Assembly (NCBI RefSeq): GCF_949628265.1
Contig: NC_088787.1
Location: 4,330,501-4,394,500 of the forward strand
Direction of reading: 5' to 3'
Source of the DNA: Cloeon dipterum
Taxonomy: Eukaryota; Arthropoda; Insecta; Ephemeroptera; Baetidae
Length of the DNA: 64,000 bases
Below, piece by piece: positions 1 to 11,100 of the stretch. The translations under genes were made by a program, and so were the position numbers. How positions within the stretch are numbered: position 1 is the first letter of the stretch; each line of letters opens with the position of its first letter. The notes under the pieces are model-generated. The model was not told the DNA's origin and made no database searches. It saw only the letters and a program-made list of their open reading frames with translations.

Positions 1-1036
1 GGTGATTTTGACGGTCTGGCACTTCATTCGGCAACGCCCCGCGTCGACTTGCCCGGTTTCAAGACAATCAACGCCGATTTGGCAATTTTTTACCCAGAAT
101 GATAGGGTGACGTTTTACTCGCGGGGCCCCTGCGATGGGAACGCCAGATTTTCCCGGCTCAGCAAAATAACGTTCGGAGGAGCACAACCTCCGCAGGTCG
201 CCCAGACAGAATGGGAAAAAATCAGCACGCGCACCGTATTATAAGCAGAGTAAGGGAAAATATAAACTGAGCTTTTTGGGAATAGCCGGAGCGAAATTCT
301 CGATGGCTTTGCCTTCTTTAATTCGAGCCTTTTAAAAACTGGATGTTGGAACATAAATCGCGATGATTTTCAGAAAAAGTGGTTGAAAAATGCTAAAAAA
401 TATACTTAATTGTTAATTAATTCGGACCTGAAAATGAAAATACAATTATTTTAATGCGCAGTCAACATTCTAAATCTCCCCTTCAAAAATGTGTGTCCTT
501 TAATTCTCGTTAGTGATGATTTTCACGTTAAATTTGATTCAATTTTGGTCGACTCGATTGTGTAAGAGAGCATAAAAATCCGCGCTGTGGGACGATAAGG
601 CGCTCGATCTTTCTGTACATCCTGTTCGAGTAATCGCTTCCCCAGTTCGCTCGCTCCCGATTCTCCGGTTCGCTCAAATCAATGAAATTGACCTGAATAT
701 TATTGAATGTTAAAAATCGAGAGTTAGCCGAGCAATTCATGTCCAGATATATTAATAATAAAAAAAGGAAAACACGGAGGAAACGCTTCTTCTCCACTGC
801 TCCAGAATTAACCGAAGCAAAATTTTATCAATCAAAATTTCCAATTCTTCATTATTTATGGTTCTGCCTGCGTTAAATCTCAGAAAATCTTTAATTCTTT
901 AATATTCAATGGTCAAAATTAACTTTATTTTGAATTTAGCTGATGGATTCTTTAAATATTTAACAAAAATCAAAAGCAACGATGTAGCGGATTAGTAGCA
1001 ATAAATTTGACCAGCATGAATAAATGTTTTCTTTAC
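1..1036 (-). other. 5'UTR intron of yellow-family gene A (coding exons lie left of the window)
   Basis: This stretch lies between the non-coding first exon of gene A at about 1037 and its coding exons, which would be at lower coordinates outside the window. It holds the conserved inverted-GATA block near 581-650. The stretch 480-860 is nearly identical to 6390-6780 in the equivalent intron of gene B, which marks the two as recent duplicates. I see no credible coding exon. The intron assignment is inferred from comparison with genes B-E. Confidence 0.5.
581..650. promoter_or_regulatory. Conserved inverted-GATA block in the 5'UTR intron of gene A
   Basis: Contains GGGACGATAA and, about 40 bp on, a degenerate copy of TTATCGCTTCCCC (here TAATCGCTTCCCC). 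Five of the six copies of this block in the window pair CGATAA with an inverted TTATCG or near match. Conservation inside otherwise diverging introns suggests a regulatory site, possibly for GATA factors. That function is inferred. Confidence 0.45.
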
Positions 1037-1175
1037 CTTAAATGCAGCAAAAACCGCTCCCCAAGTGTTAGCTGCGCCGAGAGGCTGCCTTGTCGACGTT
1101 GAGAGAGCGTCTAAAATGCGCTTTTATTTTTGATAACCCGTCGGGTTGGAGGTCGGAAATGACGTCATTTCGCGT
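1037..1175 (-). promoter_or_regulatory. Promoter block and non-coding first exon of yellow-family gene A
   Basis: On the minus strand a CRE-type palindrome TGACGTCA (1160-1167) is followed by a GACGCTCTCTCAACG segment, then a short exon ending CATTTAAG before a GTAAAG donor (exon end 1037). The same block recurs before genes B, C, D and E. No open frame leads into it, so it is read as promoter plus 5'UTR exon. The transcription start is not resolved. Confidence 0.6.
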
Positions 1176-1559
1176 GATAATTTTTACAGGCGACATTTGC
1201 AAAATTTCTAGGACAACTAACGTTCTGAATAAACGTCATGTCTAAATAAATCTGTTATGCGGAATTGTAAAAACGCACCCAAAGGACTGAAGCTAATGGC
1301 TCCGAGAGGTTGTCTATTCTTCACTACCAGTACCTTTCGTCAGGGATAATGTAAAAAAATGACACTAGAGTCGACGCGAAATTTATCCGACATCATTTTA
1401 TGACACAATACGAGTCGATCAGATCAAAATCTTAGGAGGCTGTAGATTTTGAAGTTTGAAAAACGTGATTTTTTGTTTTCTCATGTGAATAACATTATTT
1501 GAACTAATTTTGTGACATTTTCAGGGTCCCCTAACCAGAAATGCTCTAATTTATTTTTA

Positions 1560-1740
1560 AAAATGAAGATATATATTCTCGAAAGTCGCAATTATTCCAG
1601 CCTCCAGTGCTGCCCCGTGATTTTTGCTGCCGTGTGCGCTTATCTTCACAGCAGAAATTCTGCCTCGCAAATCACCAGTGAAGTTGAAAATGTATGCAAC
1701 GGACTCGACAAAAGCGCAGAGCAATTTGCATAACAATAGG
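1560..1740 (-). promoter_or_regulatory. Degenerate copy of a TATA-type promoter-like block
   Basis: Read on the minus strand this segment matches the blocks at about 29,995, 41,730 and 51,845 (a TTATGCAA motif, then GTTGCATACATTTT, then GGTGAT). The TATAAAA of those copies is missing here. A related copy is at 28,500-28,690 on the minus strand. It may be a decayed promoter between genes A and B. A short plus-strand open frame of 58-73 codons overlaps it but has no support. Confidence 0.3.
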
Positions 1741-2049
1741 AAATATAGAGCGTCATTCATTTCAACTTGAGCATCTTAATAAAAATTGAATTGATACGCT
1801 TTTTGAGAGGAACGTCATCTCTATGTAGATTTATAAATGGATTAGATTAAAAGAAAAACCAACACAGATTAATTATATAAAGGGAATATTGCAATATATA
1901 TTTTTATTTAACTAGAAAAATTCCTACAAATAAAAGATTATTCTGTTAAGCAATAGAGAGTTATGATCATCTGTAGGTTTTTTAATTAACCCACAATTAA
2001 AAAGCAACACACTTAATTTTATATCGGAAAACTGTTTGTGTTTCCTGGC

Positions 2050-2729
2050 TAGAGAGGGGAACAGGGACAGGGATTGGGGGATTCCCGTCCCGTCCCTGAG
2101 GGACGAATTTTGTATTTCGGGACAGGGACAATCGGACGAGGGACAGTTTTTTCGGCAGCAATTGCAGCATTAAAAGCCTTAAGATTCTCAGCAAAAAATC
2201 TGCTTTTTCGCAGGTTTTTCCGCGATTTTGCGCATTTTTTTCGAAGCACATGTGTTTTTATGGAAAATAAAAAATTCTCATGATGGATGACCAAAAATAG
2301 GGATTTTTCAAAATCCCCAAAATCAGTATTACCGCGACTGGTTCCACCAAGAGACTAAAAATTTTAACTCTCTGCATAATTTTCTGAAATTTCAGACTCT
2401 TTTCAAGCGAGAATTGACTATTTTCGGGTTAAATTCGGAAAATGCGGAAAAACCCGAGACTGGTGGGTTTTTCCAGCTGGTTTTTGGCGCAAAAAACCAG
2501 TGGTGCATTTTTGCGCATTGCAAATTTGGCGAACCCTGCAAAAATAGCTAATTTTAAAAGTAAAGTAGAAATTTGAAAATTACGGATCAGGAAAGGGCTC
2601 GAGGGGGGACTAAACAGGGACAAGGTTAAGAGCTAACAGAGACAGGGACGAACCCGAGAGAAAAAATGGAACGGGACGGGATTATTTTTTTGGGACGGGA
2701 CCAAAAACCCGTCCCGGTTCCCCTCTCTA
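2050..2729. mobile_element. MITE-like TIR element in the 3'UTR region of yellow gene B
   Basis: The ends are an inverted pair, TAGAGAGGGGAAC and GTTCCCCTCTCTA, with GGGAC/GTCCC-rich subterminal repeats. The element is about 680 bp. It interrupts sequence that is continuous in the 3' regions of genes C and D, and the flanks fit a TA target duplication, as in Tc1/mariner-type MITEs. No transposase is encoded. A segment near 2450-2530 resembles 61,565-61,660. Confidence 0.65.
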
Positions 2730-2756
2730 TTCTGGAAAAAGGACATTTCCGGACGA

Positions 2757-3052
2757 TTATCCATCGAAATGTGCCTGAAAGAGGCTTGCATTCTTCCCAT
2801 TTTCAGGGTCAGCCACGCAACGACACGTCTGCAAAAGGATCAGGAACGGAAGAGAGATAGAGCTTTGTGGGCGGGGCTGCGTCTTCCCAATAAATTTACT
2901 CTGGGGACTCAGATTGATAAAGAAGACTCCGAGTAGACTCTGCGCTTCTCCAGTTTTTAAAGAGGGAGGAGGGGTGGATTCTTTACGAAGGGATGATGTG
3001 GATGATTCTGTGATTTCCTGCTGTCCTGAGGTCTCATCAAGGGTCGTTGAAA
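2757..3052 (-). other. Possible alternative Ser/Thr-rich terminal exon of gene B
   Basis: After an acceptor-like TTACAG, an open frame of 98 codons joins in phase with exon 3 of gene B. It begins VSTTLDETSGQQEITESSTS and is Ser/Thr/Pro-rich at first, like the stalk in gene E's terminal exon. It then ends without a clear membrane segment. It could be an alternative exon, a remnant of a stalk-coding exon, or chance. The homologous stretch in gene E (about 25,450-25,560) has a stop in this phase. Confidence 0.25.
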
Positions 3053-5212
3053 CTGTAATTGAAGCAATATTAAGGTTTTGAATTGAAAAATAAGTACGAA
3101 CACAGAATTATTGACAAATATTAATCTTTTGAACATCGAGGACGGAAAATAATGGAATATTAAAGCCATAAGAACTGAATTAATCGATAACATAATGACA
3201 AGTTTCTCTTCCTCGTCTCTCAGTAAAATATTTAGCTTTAAATAGATTATTTTCCTATACTCGAAATCAACAACATTTTATAGGTCTGAAAAGCAGTTAT
3301 TTGCTATTTTAAAGTGTAGACACGCGTAAATAAATAATATTATTTTATTTTATCCTCGTAATAGAAAGTACTCTGGGGTTTTATTCACCTGTGGATGTGC
3401 TGAATAATTTCGATTTCGCGCCGACTGCAGTATTGAGAAGTTTATAACTATTCCCACTCCTAGTTTCCTTTCGCTCCACCATCCATATTGTTCCGTTCGT
3501 GTCCAAAGCAAAAGTAAATGGCCAAGCAGCATCCAGATTTCCGACCTAAAAGAGTTCAGAGATTTGATATTGTTAGCCGATATGAAAGCAGAAATTGTCA
3601 GGAATGAAAGGAGACTTTTAATGTTGAAATTACATTTCTACAGTCAAATTGCCACGAAAATTTGCCTGTGTGACATCAGATCTGCCTTAAATTGCCAAAA
3701 ACAGGAAACAGGGTTCGCCAATTGTTTCAATGTGTAAATAAAAAGGCGACAATGTTAAAAATTATTTCGTGATATAAAAGCTATCAACTTTTTTTCTTTA
3801 TTTTTTGGATCTTACTAAATTTTAAAATTTGTTGGGCAGAACAAAAATTTCTCAAAGGGAATATTTACCTCGTGAAATCGCTGTTCACGAATAAAGGGCA
3901 CCAATATATTCCATTTGGAGAGGTAATTCTCCCGTAAAAAGGCAGCAAACAAGACGTTGGAACTGTCGATTAACATTCTGTACGGGTTTCCATTCCACTC
4001 GCCGATGAATTTGACAGCAGCGCTTCCGCCTTCATTCTTCAGCTCAGACACAGACACCGAGTACAGTTCTTTGGAATCATATCTTCCAAGGTACAACTGC
4101 CTCGCTTCCTTGTTAGAAGAGAGGGCCAAGGAAATCCATTTTCTGCCTGCTACTGGTGTTATAGCTGTCCAGGATTTATCCGTTATACGGCTATAAATAA
4201 CGATGCGCTCAGATCTTGAGTCCGTGATGTACGCAAGATAATCGTCTTGCGTTTTGTCGATCACGATATCGTGCAGCCACCTTTTATCATATGAATGAGA
4301 GACGACTGAGTCCGGGAAGTGGTGAACGCGCTCGATTGTGTCGTTGTTGACCAGGTTGAATATCCAAATTTTGCCTGGACAATTTCTGCTACCTTCATCG
4401 AGCACCCACAACCGGCCATCAGTGTCAGTTTCCATTCCTTTGGCCTCTTTAATATTCTCGCAGTTGTCTTTTTCCTGGCAAGAGAAATAAAAACAGTTAC
4501 TATTAATTTAAGCAGACTTTCTATTAATTAATCGAAATTTAGCGATAAGTTCTTAAAGAAGGAAATTAATTAACTTAAAATAATTTTCTGGACGGAATGC
4601 TCTCTGCCTTTTGTCTCGTCCAGTACGAGGCAGACTCCAAAAATTAAAAGAAAATCATTCCAACTGTATAATTTAGCGTTGAACCTCACTGATATATAAA
4701 AGGGAAAAAATTGGGGAGAAAATATTAGATTTCACTGTTAATCAGTAAAATTACGCAGTAATTTAAGAATTCGTCCAACATATTAGTCGTCACTGTTAAA
4801 ATACTTTATATTACATATGCCAGTTTATTTCACGTCAAATTTTCCAAATTTATTTTAATAGAGGCTTAAAAGGGGTTTTAATTCAGATTTAGAGACTTAC
4901 ATGTAAATGCCAGGATGGAAAAGGAGCAAGCTTCGGAGGTGCAGTCGATTTGCTGCTCGTTGGCAGCCACACCAGTGTGGCGGGAATTCCTGATTCCATA
5001 TTAAGGCTAAGAAACAGCCTTTGTCCAAAAACAGCCATGTATTTAGGATAAACATTTTCCGGCCTGTATTTATCTTTAATCTTTCCAGTTGAACTGTCCG
5101 CTCCCGATGGCCAGACGAAATCGAATTCGTCCCACTCGTAGACGGTTGTGAAGTTGACGGCGTTTGCCAGGCACAGGCCAAGCAAAAAGATGGCAGCAAC
5201 GAACGCAGACAT
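2809..5212 (-). CDS. Yellow/MRJP-family secreted protein, gene B
   Basis: Coding exons on the minus strand are 4901-5212, 3869-4474, 3389-3545 and 2809-2828. All junctions are GT-AG and in phase, giving about 364 residues. Residues 1-18 form a signal peptide ending in ANA. The mature N-terminus has YEWDEFDFVWPSG, then the family's LF(L/I)S, PATLVWLP and GRLWVLDEG blocks and a conserved cysteine after KDN, as in the MRJP/yellow fold. At 364 residues it is shorter than typical yellow proteins (roughly 400-450). Yellow proteins act in cuticle pigmentation and other extracellular roles; the ligand here is unknown. If the donor after exon 3 is not used, the frame stops at 3381-3383. The exact C-terminus is the least certain part. 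A polyadenylation signal lies near 1904-1909, beyond the MITE. Confidence 0.85.
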
Positions 5213-5221
5213 TTTTTCGAG
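4901..5221 (-). other. First coding exon of gene B with splice acceptor in the 5'UTR
   Basis: A GCTTTCAG acceptor directly precedes CTCGAAAAAATG, so the initiator ATG (5210-5212) lies a few bases inside the second exon of the transcript. The same arrangement is seen in genes C, D and E (exon starts 10,095, 19,766 and 27,167), which supports the chosen starts and a 5'UTR intron in each gene. Confidence 0.7.
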
Positions 5222-5399
5222 CTGAAAGCAAAAATAAAAAAATCAAATTGACTAAAAACTCGTTTTAGCACCGATATTTATTCGTGATGATCAATAGTAA
5301 ATTTTGTTGCGTTAAAATCCTTCATTCATTTTAGCACTCTAATTGAAAGACTGAGCGGAGGTAAAATAGCAAAATTCTCCAAAATACAACAATTACGAG

Positions 5400-6240
5400 A
5401 AGCTGCGCGCTAGAAGGATCTTCGGTCCTTCGAGTGTCTTGCGCCCTGCGGGCCACTGACCTTAGATAATCGCGCCGCTCACGTCGAATCGCGAGGTCAG
5501 GTGGCGCGACATGGTGAGGGTTAGTGGTATTTCGTGATGCACAAAATTTGGCGGAGCACCGTCAAACGTGCTCGGAATTGCCGAAAAAAGCATAAAAAAC
5601 CGGCACGGGAGCAAAGGTCAGGTCTGATTCCCTGAAAAAGGTCGTCAGGGTAGGGCAGGTTGAAGCCTAGACCGAGACGTATCCAACGAGGGTTCGTGGT
5701 CGACGATCGGACGAGCGATTGAATTTTGACAAAAATAAAACCTTTTTCGTGTTGATCAATTAGTATCGAAAAGGCGAAATCATTGTGTGGTATTGATTTA
5801 ATTTATCCATTGGGCTCCACTGCCCACACGCAGCTGCCAAATGCTTGGCAAAACGTGCGCCGCGCCACGTCGTTAAGAAAAAAACACTAAAACCAAAAAG
5901 AAGTCGACGCGGCGCCCGCGTGCGCAAGGTTGACGAATTCAGCGATGAAATGAGCATTGCGGAGTAGCCGAAAAAAAACGTCGGCGTCGGCACTGAAAAA
6001 ACCTCGTTGAATCAACCCTGAGGAAGGTTGGTGGCGACGACGGTTAAAAATCTACGCCAACTCTGCTCGAAAGTGCGAAAAAATTACCAAAAACACGACT
6101 CTGGAGCGATCTTAGGTCGGGGTACTCTCTGACTCTGAAAAAGGTCGTCAGGGTATCGCCCATGAAAAGTAAGCCGAATACCAATACGACGAGAAGTCGT
6201 GGTTGAGGGTAGCATGAGCGGTTAAAATTTGCGGAATATA
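5400..6240. repeat. Unclassified GC-richer repeat-like insert in the 5'UTR intron of gene B
   Basis: This block is absent from the same intron of genes C, D and E and is richer in CpG than its surroundings. Two halves share a CTGAAAAAGGTCGTCAGGGTA motif (about 5632 and 6137), each followed by an ACGAG...GTGGT segment. This suggests an old internal duplication of roughly 500 bp. No coding frame, TIR or poly(A) tail is evident. Confidence 0.4.
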
Positions 6241-6488
6241 TTGGTTGAATATTTCTCTGAGCGAAAATGGAATATAAATCACGATGATTTTCAAAAAAAG
6301 TGGTTGCAAAAATAAAATTTTCATTTATTTTGACCTGACAATGGAAAAATACAATTATTTTAATGAGCAGTCTACGTTCAAAATCTCCCCATCAAAAATG
6401 TGTGTCCTTTAATTCTCGTTAGTGATGATTTTCACGTTAAATTTGATTCAATTTTTGTCGACTCGATTGTGTAAGAGAGCATAAAAAT

Positions 6489-6560
6489 CCGCGCTGTGGG
6501 ACGATAAAAGGCGCTCGATCTTTCTGTACATCCTGTTCGTGTAATCGCTTCCCCAGTTCG
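6489..6560. promoter_or_regulatory. Conserved inverted-GATA block, gene B intron, copy 1
   Basis: GCTGTGGGACGATAA, then GCGCTCGATC, then TAATCGCTTCCCCAG. This copy and its surroundings (6390-6780) closely match 480-860 in gene A's intron. Its second arm is TAATCG rather than TTATCG. Confidence 0.4.
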
Positions 6561-6884
6561 CTCGCTCCCGGTTCGCTCAAATCAATGAAATTGGCCTGGA
6601 TATTATTGAATGTTAAAAATCGAGAGTTAGCCGAGCAATTCGTGTACAGATATATTAATAATAAAAAAAGGAAATCACGGAGGAAACGCTTCTTCTCCAC
6701 TGCTCCAGATTTAACCGAAGCAAAATTTTATCAATCAAAATTTCCAATTCTTCATTATTTATGGTTCTGCCTGCGTTAAATCTCAGAAAATCGTTCATTC
6801 ATTAATATTCAATGGTCAAAATTATTTATGTTTTGAATTTAGCTGATGAATTCTTTAAATATTTAGCAAAAATCAAAAGCAACA

Positions 6885-7130
6885 AAAGCGTTGCGGAGCC
6901 GTCGCGGCGGCCAACCCAAAAACCCGAAAGAGTCGAATTTTTATTTTTCTATTCTATGGGCATTAAAAAACCCGTGTTGGTCATCGCAGCGTCGGTTGGA
7001 ATAGGTGGCATTCCATTTGGAGTCAAAATGGGGCGGATTCCGGCAACGCAACCTTGACAGAAAATGGCAACGCTGGGCATAAGGCTTGCATTGTACAGTG
7101 TTTCAAGGTCGAGCCAAAAAACGGTGCCGT
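6885..7130. repeat. Dispersed repeat, also present inverted at the right end of the window
   Basis: The segment running from GTTGCGGAGCCGTCGCGGCG through CCCGTGTTGGTCATC to CCATTTGGAGTC matches the reverse complement of about 63,690-63,975 with scattered differences. It is probably a dispersed element fragment. No family could be assigned. Confidence 0.45.
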
Positions 7131-7220
7131 AATTTGCCCCATTTTCGAAAAAATCTTCAATAATCGATTTCGCGTTTTATTCTTTTTGGAAAGTTAAATA
7201 AAGAGCGAGAGGATAGAAAT

Positions 7221-7295
7221 CCCCGCTGTGGGACGATAACGCGCTCGATCTGCTCGCTGCTCGTCCTGTTCGCACGCGTTTTATCGCTGCCACAG
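7221..7295. promoter_or_regulatory. Conserved inverted-GATA block, gene B intron, copy 2
   Basis: CGCTGTGGGACGATAACGCG, then CGTCCTGTTCGC, then TTATCGCTGCC. This second copy, closer to the promoter, retains both GATA arms and probably corresponds to the single block in genes C-E. Confidence 0.45.
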
Positions 7296-7685
7296 TTTCT
7301 CAAGGTCGCTCAATCCTATGAAAACATCACGAATAATTTAACTGAAGTAACCTAGCCAAGTAGATTTGTGTACACAAAAATTAAAAAAAAAATAAAATAA
7401 CACAGGTCTTTCGCACCACCTCTACTTCTGATATAAAACCGAAGCAGTGTCTTAAATTTACGCGGCAAATATTAAATCAATTAATGAATTCATTTCGTTT
7501 CTAAATCAGTCCAGTCTGTCTGTTATATTCATGAATATCTTTATTTATGGTCAAAAAAATTCATTTCGTGAATATAAAAACAATAAAAACGTTTTTAGGA
7601 CTGAGCTGAAATTTTAATTTTTAACACAAATCAAAAGCATAGATGATTCTCAATAAAGCAGACCTACATGAAACGTTTTCTTTAC

Positions 7686-7820
7686 CTTAAATGCAGCAAA
7701 AACCGCTCCCCAAGTGTCAGCTGAGCCGAGACGCTGCCTTGTCGACGTTGAGAGAGCGTCTAAAATGCGCTTTTATTTTTGATAGCCCGTCGGGTTGGTG
7801 GTCGGAAATGACGTCATTTC
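7686..7820 (-). promoter_or_regulatory. Promoter block and non-coding first exon of gene B
   Basis: TGACGTCA at 7809-7816, a GACGCTCTCTCAACG segment, then a short exon ending CATTTAAG at 7686 before GTAAAG. It is nearly identical to the block of gene A. The 5'UTR intron would run from 7685 to 5222. Confidence 0.65.
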
Positions 7821-8256
7821 GCATGATAACTTTTAGAGGCGCCATTCGCTAAAGTGCTCTGACTGACGTTCTTTAATAAACGTCATGCCTAAATAAATAT
7901 GTTAATTGGCTGGGAGTTTTTAGTCTCTCTTAACCAAAAATTACTTCGGTCTATTGTAAGATTTTCCCGAGTTTTTTTTATATGGATTAGAAAAAAACAA
8001 CAATTTAATTATATAGGGAATAATGCAATACATATATTTTTATTTTCCTTGAGCTATTCTTAAGAAAAAAGATTATTATGTTGAAAAAGGCGATAAACCA
8101 TAAAGCGTTATAATCATCTCAATGTGTTTTGAACTACCCCAATGTTAAAATAGAAAAAAATTAATTTTATATTAGAAAATTGTTTGCTGTCCGGGAAAAC
8201 GAAGTTGTCCATCGAAATCTGCATCAAAATGGTGTCCATTCTTCTCATCTTCAAAG

Positions 8257-10081
8257 TCAGCCACGCAATTTCAAGTCTGCAAAAGGATTAGGAACGGGAG
8301 AGAGATTAGACTCAGCATAGACCAAAAAATTGTATTTTAAATTATATGTCGCTCACAGCCAACAGCCACCGGTGAAAAAATAAAAAGCGCAAGAGAAAAA
8401 ATGTCTTCCGGCCCAAAATACTGTCAGCCGCCGGTGGAAATGGCAGCCCATTTTAAATATAGATCATTTAATTTCAACAACTACCATTTTCATTGAAAAT
8501 ATCTAAAATTGATGAGTAATTTATCAAAAAATGTCCGACTATAAGCAAGAGAGAGACTTTCGTAAATCTAAAAAATTCAGCATAAAGTTTAACCGTAATT
8601 CTCTCGCAGTTGGAGATTATTTACCTGTGGACGTGTCGAATAAATACGATCTGGCGCCGACTGCAGCTTTGAGAAGTTTATGCCTAGACTTAGACCAACC
8701 CTTAGCTTCGTTTCGCTGCGTCATCCAGAAAGTGCCGTTCGTGTCCAAAGCAAAAGTAAATGGCCAAAGAGCACCCAGTTCTCCGACCTAAAAGAGTGCA
8801 GTGATTTAATCTTGTTAGACAGACAAAGCATAAAATAGTCGGGAAGATCTCAGGAGAGGATGGTTCATTTTTTTTCTAGGATATTAAAGACAATGCCATG
8901 TTATTATCTTCTATTTAAAATTTTGCCCATGTGACAAACCACATGTTTGTTGCAACGCGCTGAAAAGGCAACCATTTGAAAATTACTGATTTTTCCGCAG
9001 ATATATTACCTCATAAAATCGCTGTTCAAGAAAGGGCTCCGAAATATTCCATTTGGAGACGTAATTCTCGTATCTAAAGGCGGCATACAAGACATTGGCG
9101 CAGTCGATTAGCATTCTGTAAGGGTATTCAGTCCATTTTCCGATGAAATTAACAGCAGCGGCGCTTCCACCTCCGTTCTTCAGCTCAGACACAGACACCG
9201 AGTACATTTCTCTGGAACCATATCTTCCAAGGTACAACTTTCTCGCTCCCCTGTTGGGAGAGAGGGCCAAGGATTCCCATTTTCTCCCTGGTGTTTTAAC
9301 GGACCAGGATTTGTCCATTTTTCGGCTGTAAACTATGAGGTGCTCAGAATAAGAGTCCGCGATGTAGGCAAGAGAATCGTCTGGCGATTTGTCAAGCACG
9401 ATGTCACGCAGGTACCTTGAACCAGAGATGACTGTGTCCGGAAACTGGTGAACGCGCTCGGTTGTGTCGTTGTTGACCAGGTCGAAAATCCAAAGTTTGG
9501 GCCGACATCTGCCGTTACCGTCATCAGGCACCCACAACCGACCATCAGCGTCCATTTCCATTCCTTTGGCCTTTTGAATAGATTCGCACATGTCTTTTTT
9601 CTAGCAAAAGAAAAATACAAACAATTTACTCCAATTGATCAAATAAATCAAAGGTTTCTAAGAAATATGGTGTACGTAAACTAATTAAAATTGCAGTAAA
9701 TTGAGAATTTTACCGGCTGCATTTTAGACTTTAGACTTAATAGAAGCATATAATTCAGAGACTTACATGAAATTCCCAGGATGGGAAAGGAGCAAGCTTT
9801 GGAGGTGCAGTCGACGTGCCGCTCGTTGGCAGCCACACCAGGGAGGCGGGAATTCCGGGAAAACCCATATCATGGCTAATAAAGAGCCTTTCTCCAAAAA
9901 TAGCCATGTAGTCAAGATAAACATTGCCTGGCTTGTATTCATCTTTTATCTGTCCGATTGAAGTGTCCGCTCCTGATGGCCAGATGAAATCGAATTTGTC
10001 CCACTCGTAGACGGTTGTGAAGTTAATGGCGTTTGCCACGTCCAGGCTGAACAAAAAGATGGCAGCTAAGAACGGAGACAT
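8257..10081 (-). CDS. Yellow/MRJP-family secreted protein, gene C
   Basis: Coding exons on the minus strand are 9767-10081, 9010-9600, 8625-8787 and 8257-8276. All have GT-AG ends and agree in phase (about 362 residues). The protein starts MSPFLAAIFLFSLDVANA, a signal peptide, followed by NFTTVYEWDKFDF. The middle exon carries MDADGRLWVPDDGN and the SLAL(S)PN and YRMLID blocks shared by the cluster. The upstream in-frame codon before the ATG is a TTG at the intron border and is not a start. The last exon reads the short tail DLKLRG after the splice. Without that splice the frame stops at 8617-8619. An AATAAA lies near 8039 on the minus strand. Role inferred as a secreted yellow protein; no specific ortholog is claimed. 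Confidence 0.85.
8288..8624. other. Last intron of gene C, no further feature seen
   Basis: AT-rich sequence between the third and terminal exons. A plus-strand open frame of 86 codons crosses the third exon and part of this intron and is a shadow of the minus-strand exon. No stalk-like exon comparable to gene E is visible. Confidence 0.4.
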
Positions 10082-10502
10082 TTTTTGTCTTCGATCTGAA
10101 AGCAAAAATTAGAAATCCATATTAAAACGACTCGTTTTAGCACCAACATATATTCGCGATGATCAAGATTAAAATATGTTTTCCGTTAAATTTATTTATT
10201 CAGTCTAGCTCTCTGAGTAAATTTAAAATTAAATAATTAAAAGACTGAGTGGAGCTAAAAAATTTGAAAAACTCGGTTAAATTCTCTTTAAAGCGAATTA
10301 GGATTTCCAGAAATAAAATGTCGTCCTAAATTGTTTATATATTTTGAACTGAACATGAAAATACATTTAATTTAAATCACTGCTCTTTCGAAAATTTCTA
10401 CCCTTTAATAAAAGTTGCTGATGATTTTCACGCTATTTCTATTTGCTCGTCATTCGTTCAATTTTCGTCAACTCGATTGTGTAAGAGAATGAAATTATTA
10501 AA

Positions 10503-10570
10503 AGTCCGCGCTGTGGGACGATAAGCAGGCGCTCGATCTGCACATCCCGTTCGCGTTATCGCTTACCCAG
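10503..10570. promoter_or_regulatory. Conserved inverted-GATA block, gene C intron
   Basis: GCGCTGTGGGACGATAAGCA, then GCGCTCGATCTGCAC, then GTTATCGCTTACCCAG. Both CGATAA and inverted TTATCG arms are present, as in genes D and E. Confidence 0.45.
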
Positions 10571-10963
10571 TGAACTTGAACCCGTTTCTCGTGTTCACAC
10601 AATCCAATGAAAATATCACGAATAAATAAATTAAAGTAACATAGCCAAGTAGATTTGTGTACAGAAATATAAAAATTAAAAAAGAAACACACACACACTT
10701 CGTCTCCGCACCTCCTTCAGATTTCACCGAAGCGATTTAATATCTAAATTTTTCACGTTCAAAATTAAATCATTAAATGAATTGATTTCTTTTCAATATC
10801 AGTCCCTTTCTGTTATATTCATGAAAATCTTTTTATGAATGCTCAAAAATAAGTGTCAGTGCGTGAAGACACTTCAGAACTGAGCTGAAATTTTAATTTT
10901 TAACCCAAATCAAAAGCATAGATGATTCTCAATAAAACAGACCAACGCAAAACGTTTCTTTAC

Positions 10964-11100
10964 CTTAAATGCAGCAAAAATCGTTTCCAAGTGTCAGCTG
11001 AGCCGAGGCTCTGCCTTCTCGAGGTTGAGAGAGCGTCTAAATAGCGCTTTTACTTTCGATAACTCGTCGGGTTGGAGGTCGGAGATGACGTCATTTCGCG
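10964..11100 (-). promoter_or_regulatory. Promoter block and non-coding first exon of gene C
   Basis: TGACGTCA at 11086-11093. A CTATTTAGACG segment is a weak TATA candidate. The short exon ends CATTTAAG at 10964 before GTAAAG. Homologous to the blocks of A, B, D and E. Confidence 0.65.

Noticed and set aside
528..797. 89-codon minus-strand frame, repeated at 6437-6700
   Set aside because: Its repetition is explained by duplication of the 5'UTR intron; the copies differ by changes that break the frame, and no splice context fits.
1512..1733. 73-codon plus-strand frame with a hydrophobic stretch
   Set aside because: It overlaps a promoter-like block whose other copies do not keep the frame.
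8531..8791. 86-codon plus-strand frame with a good start
   Set aside because: It is the reverse strand of the third exon of yellow gene C.
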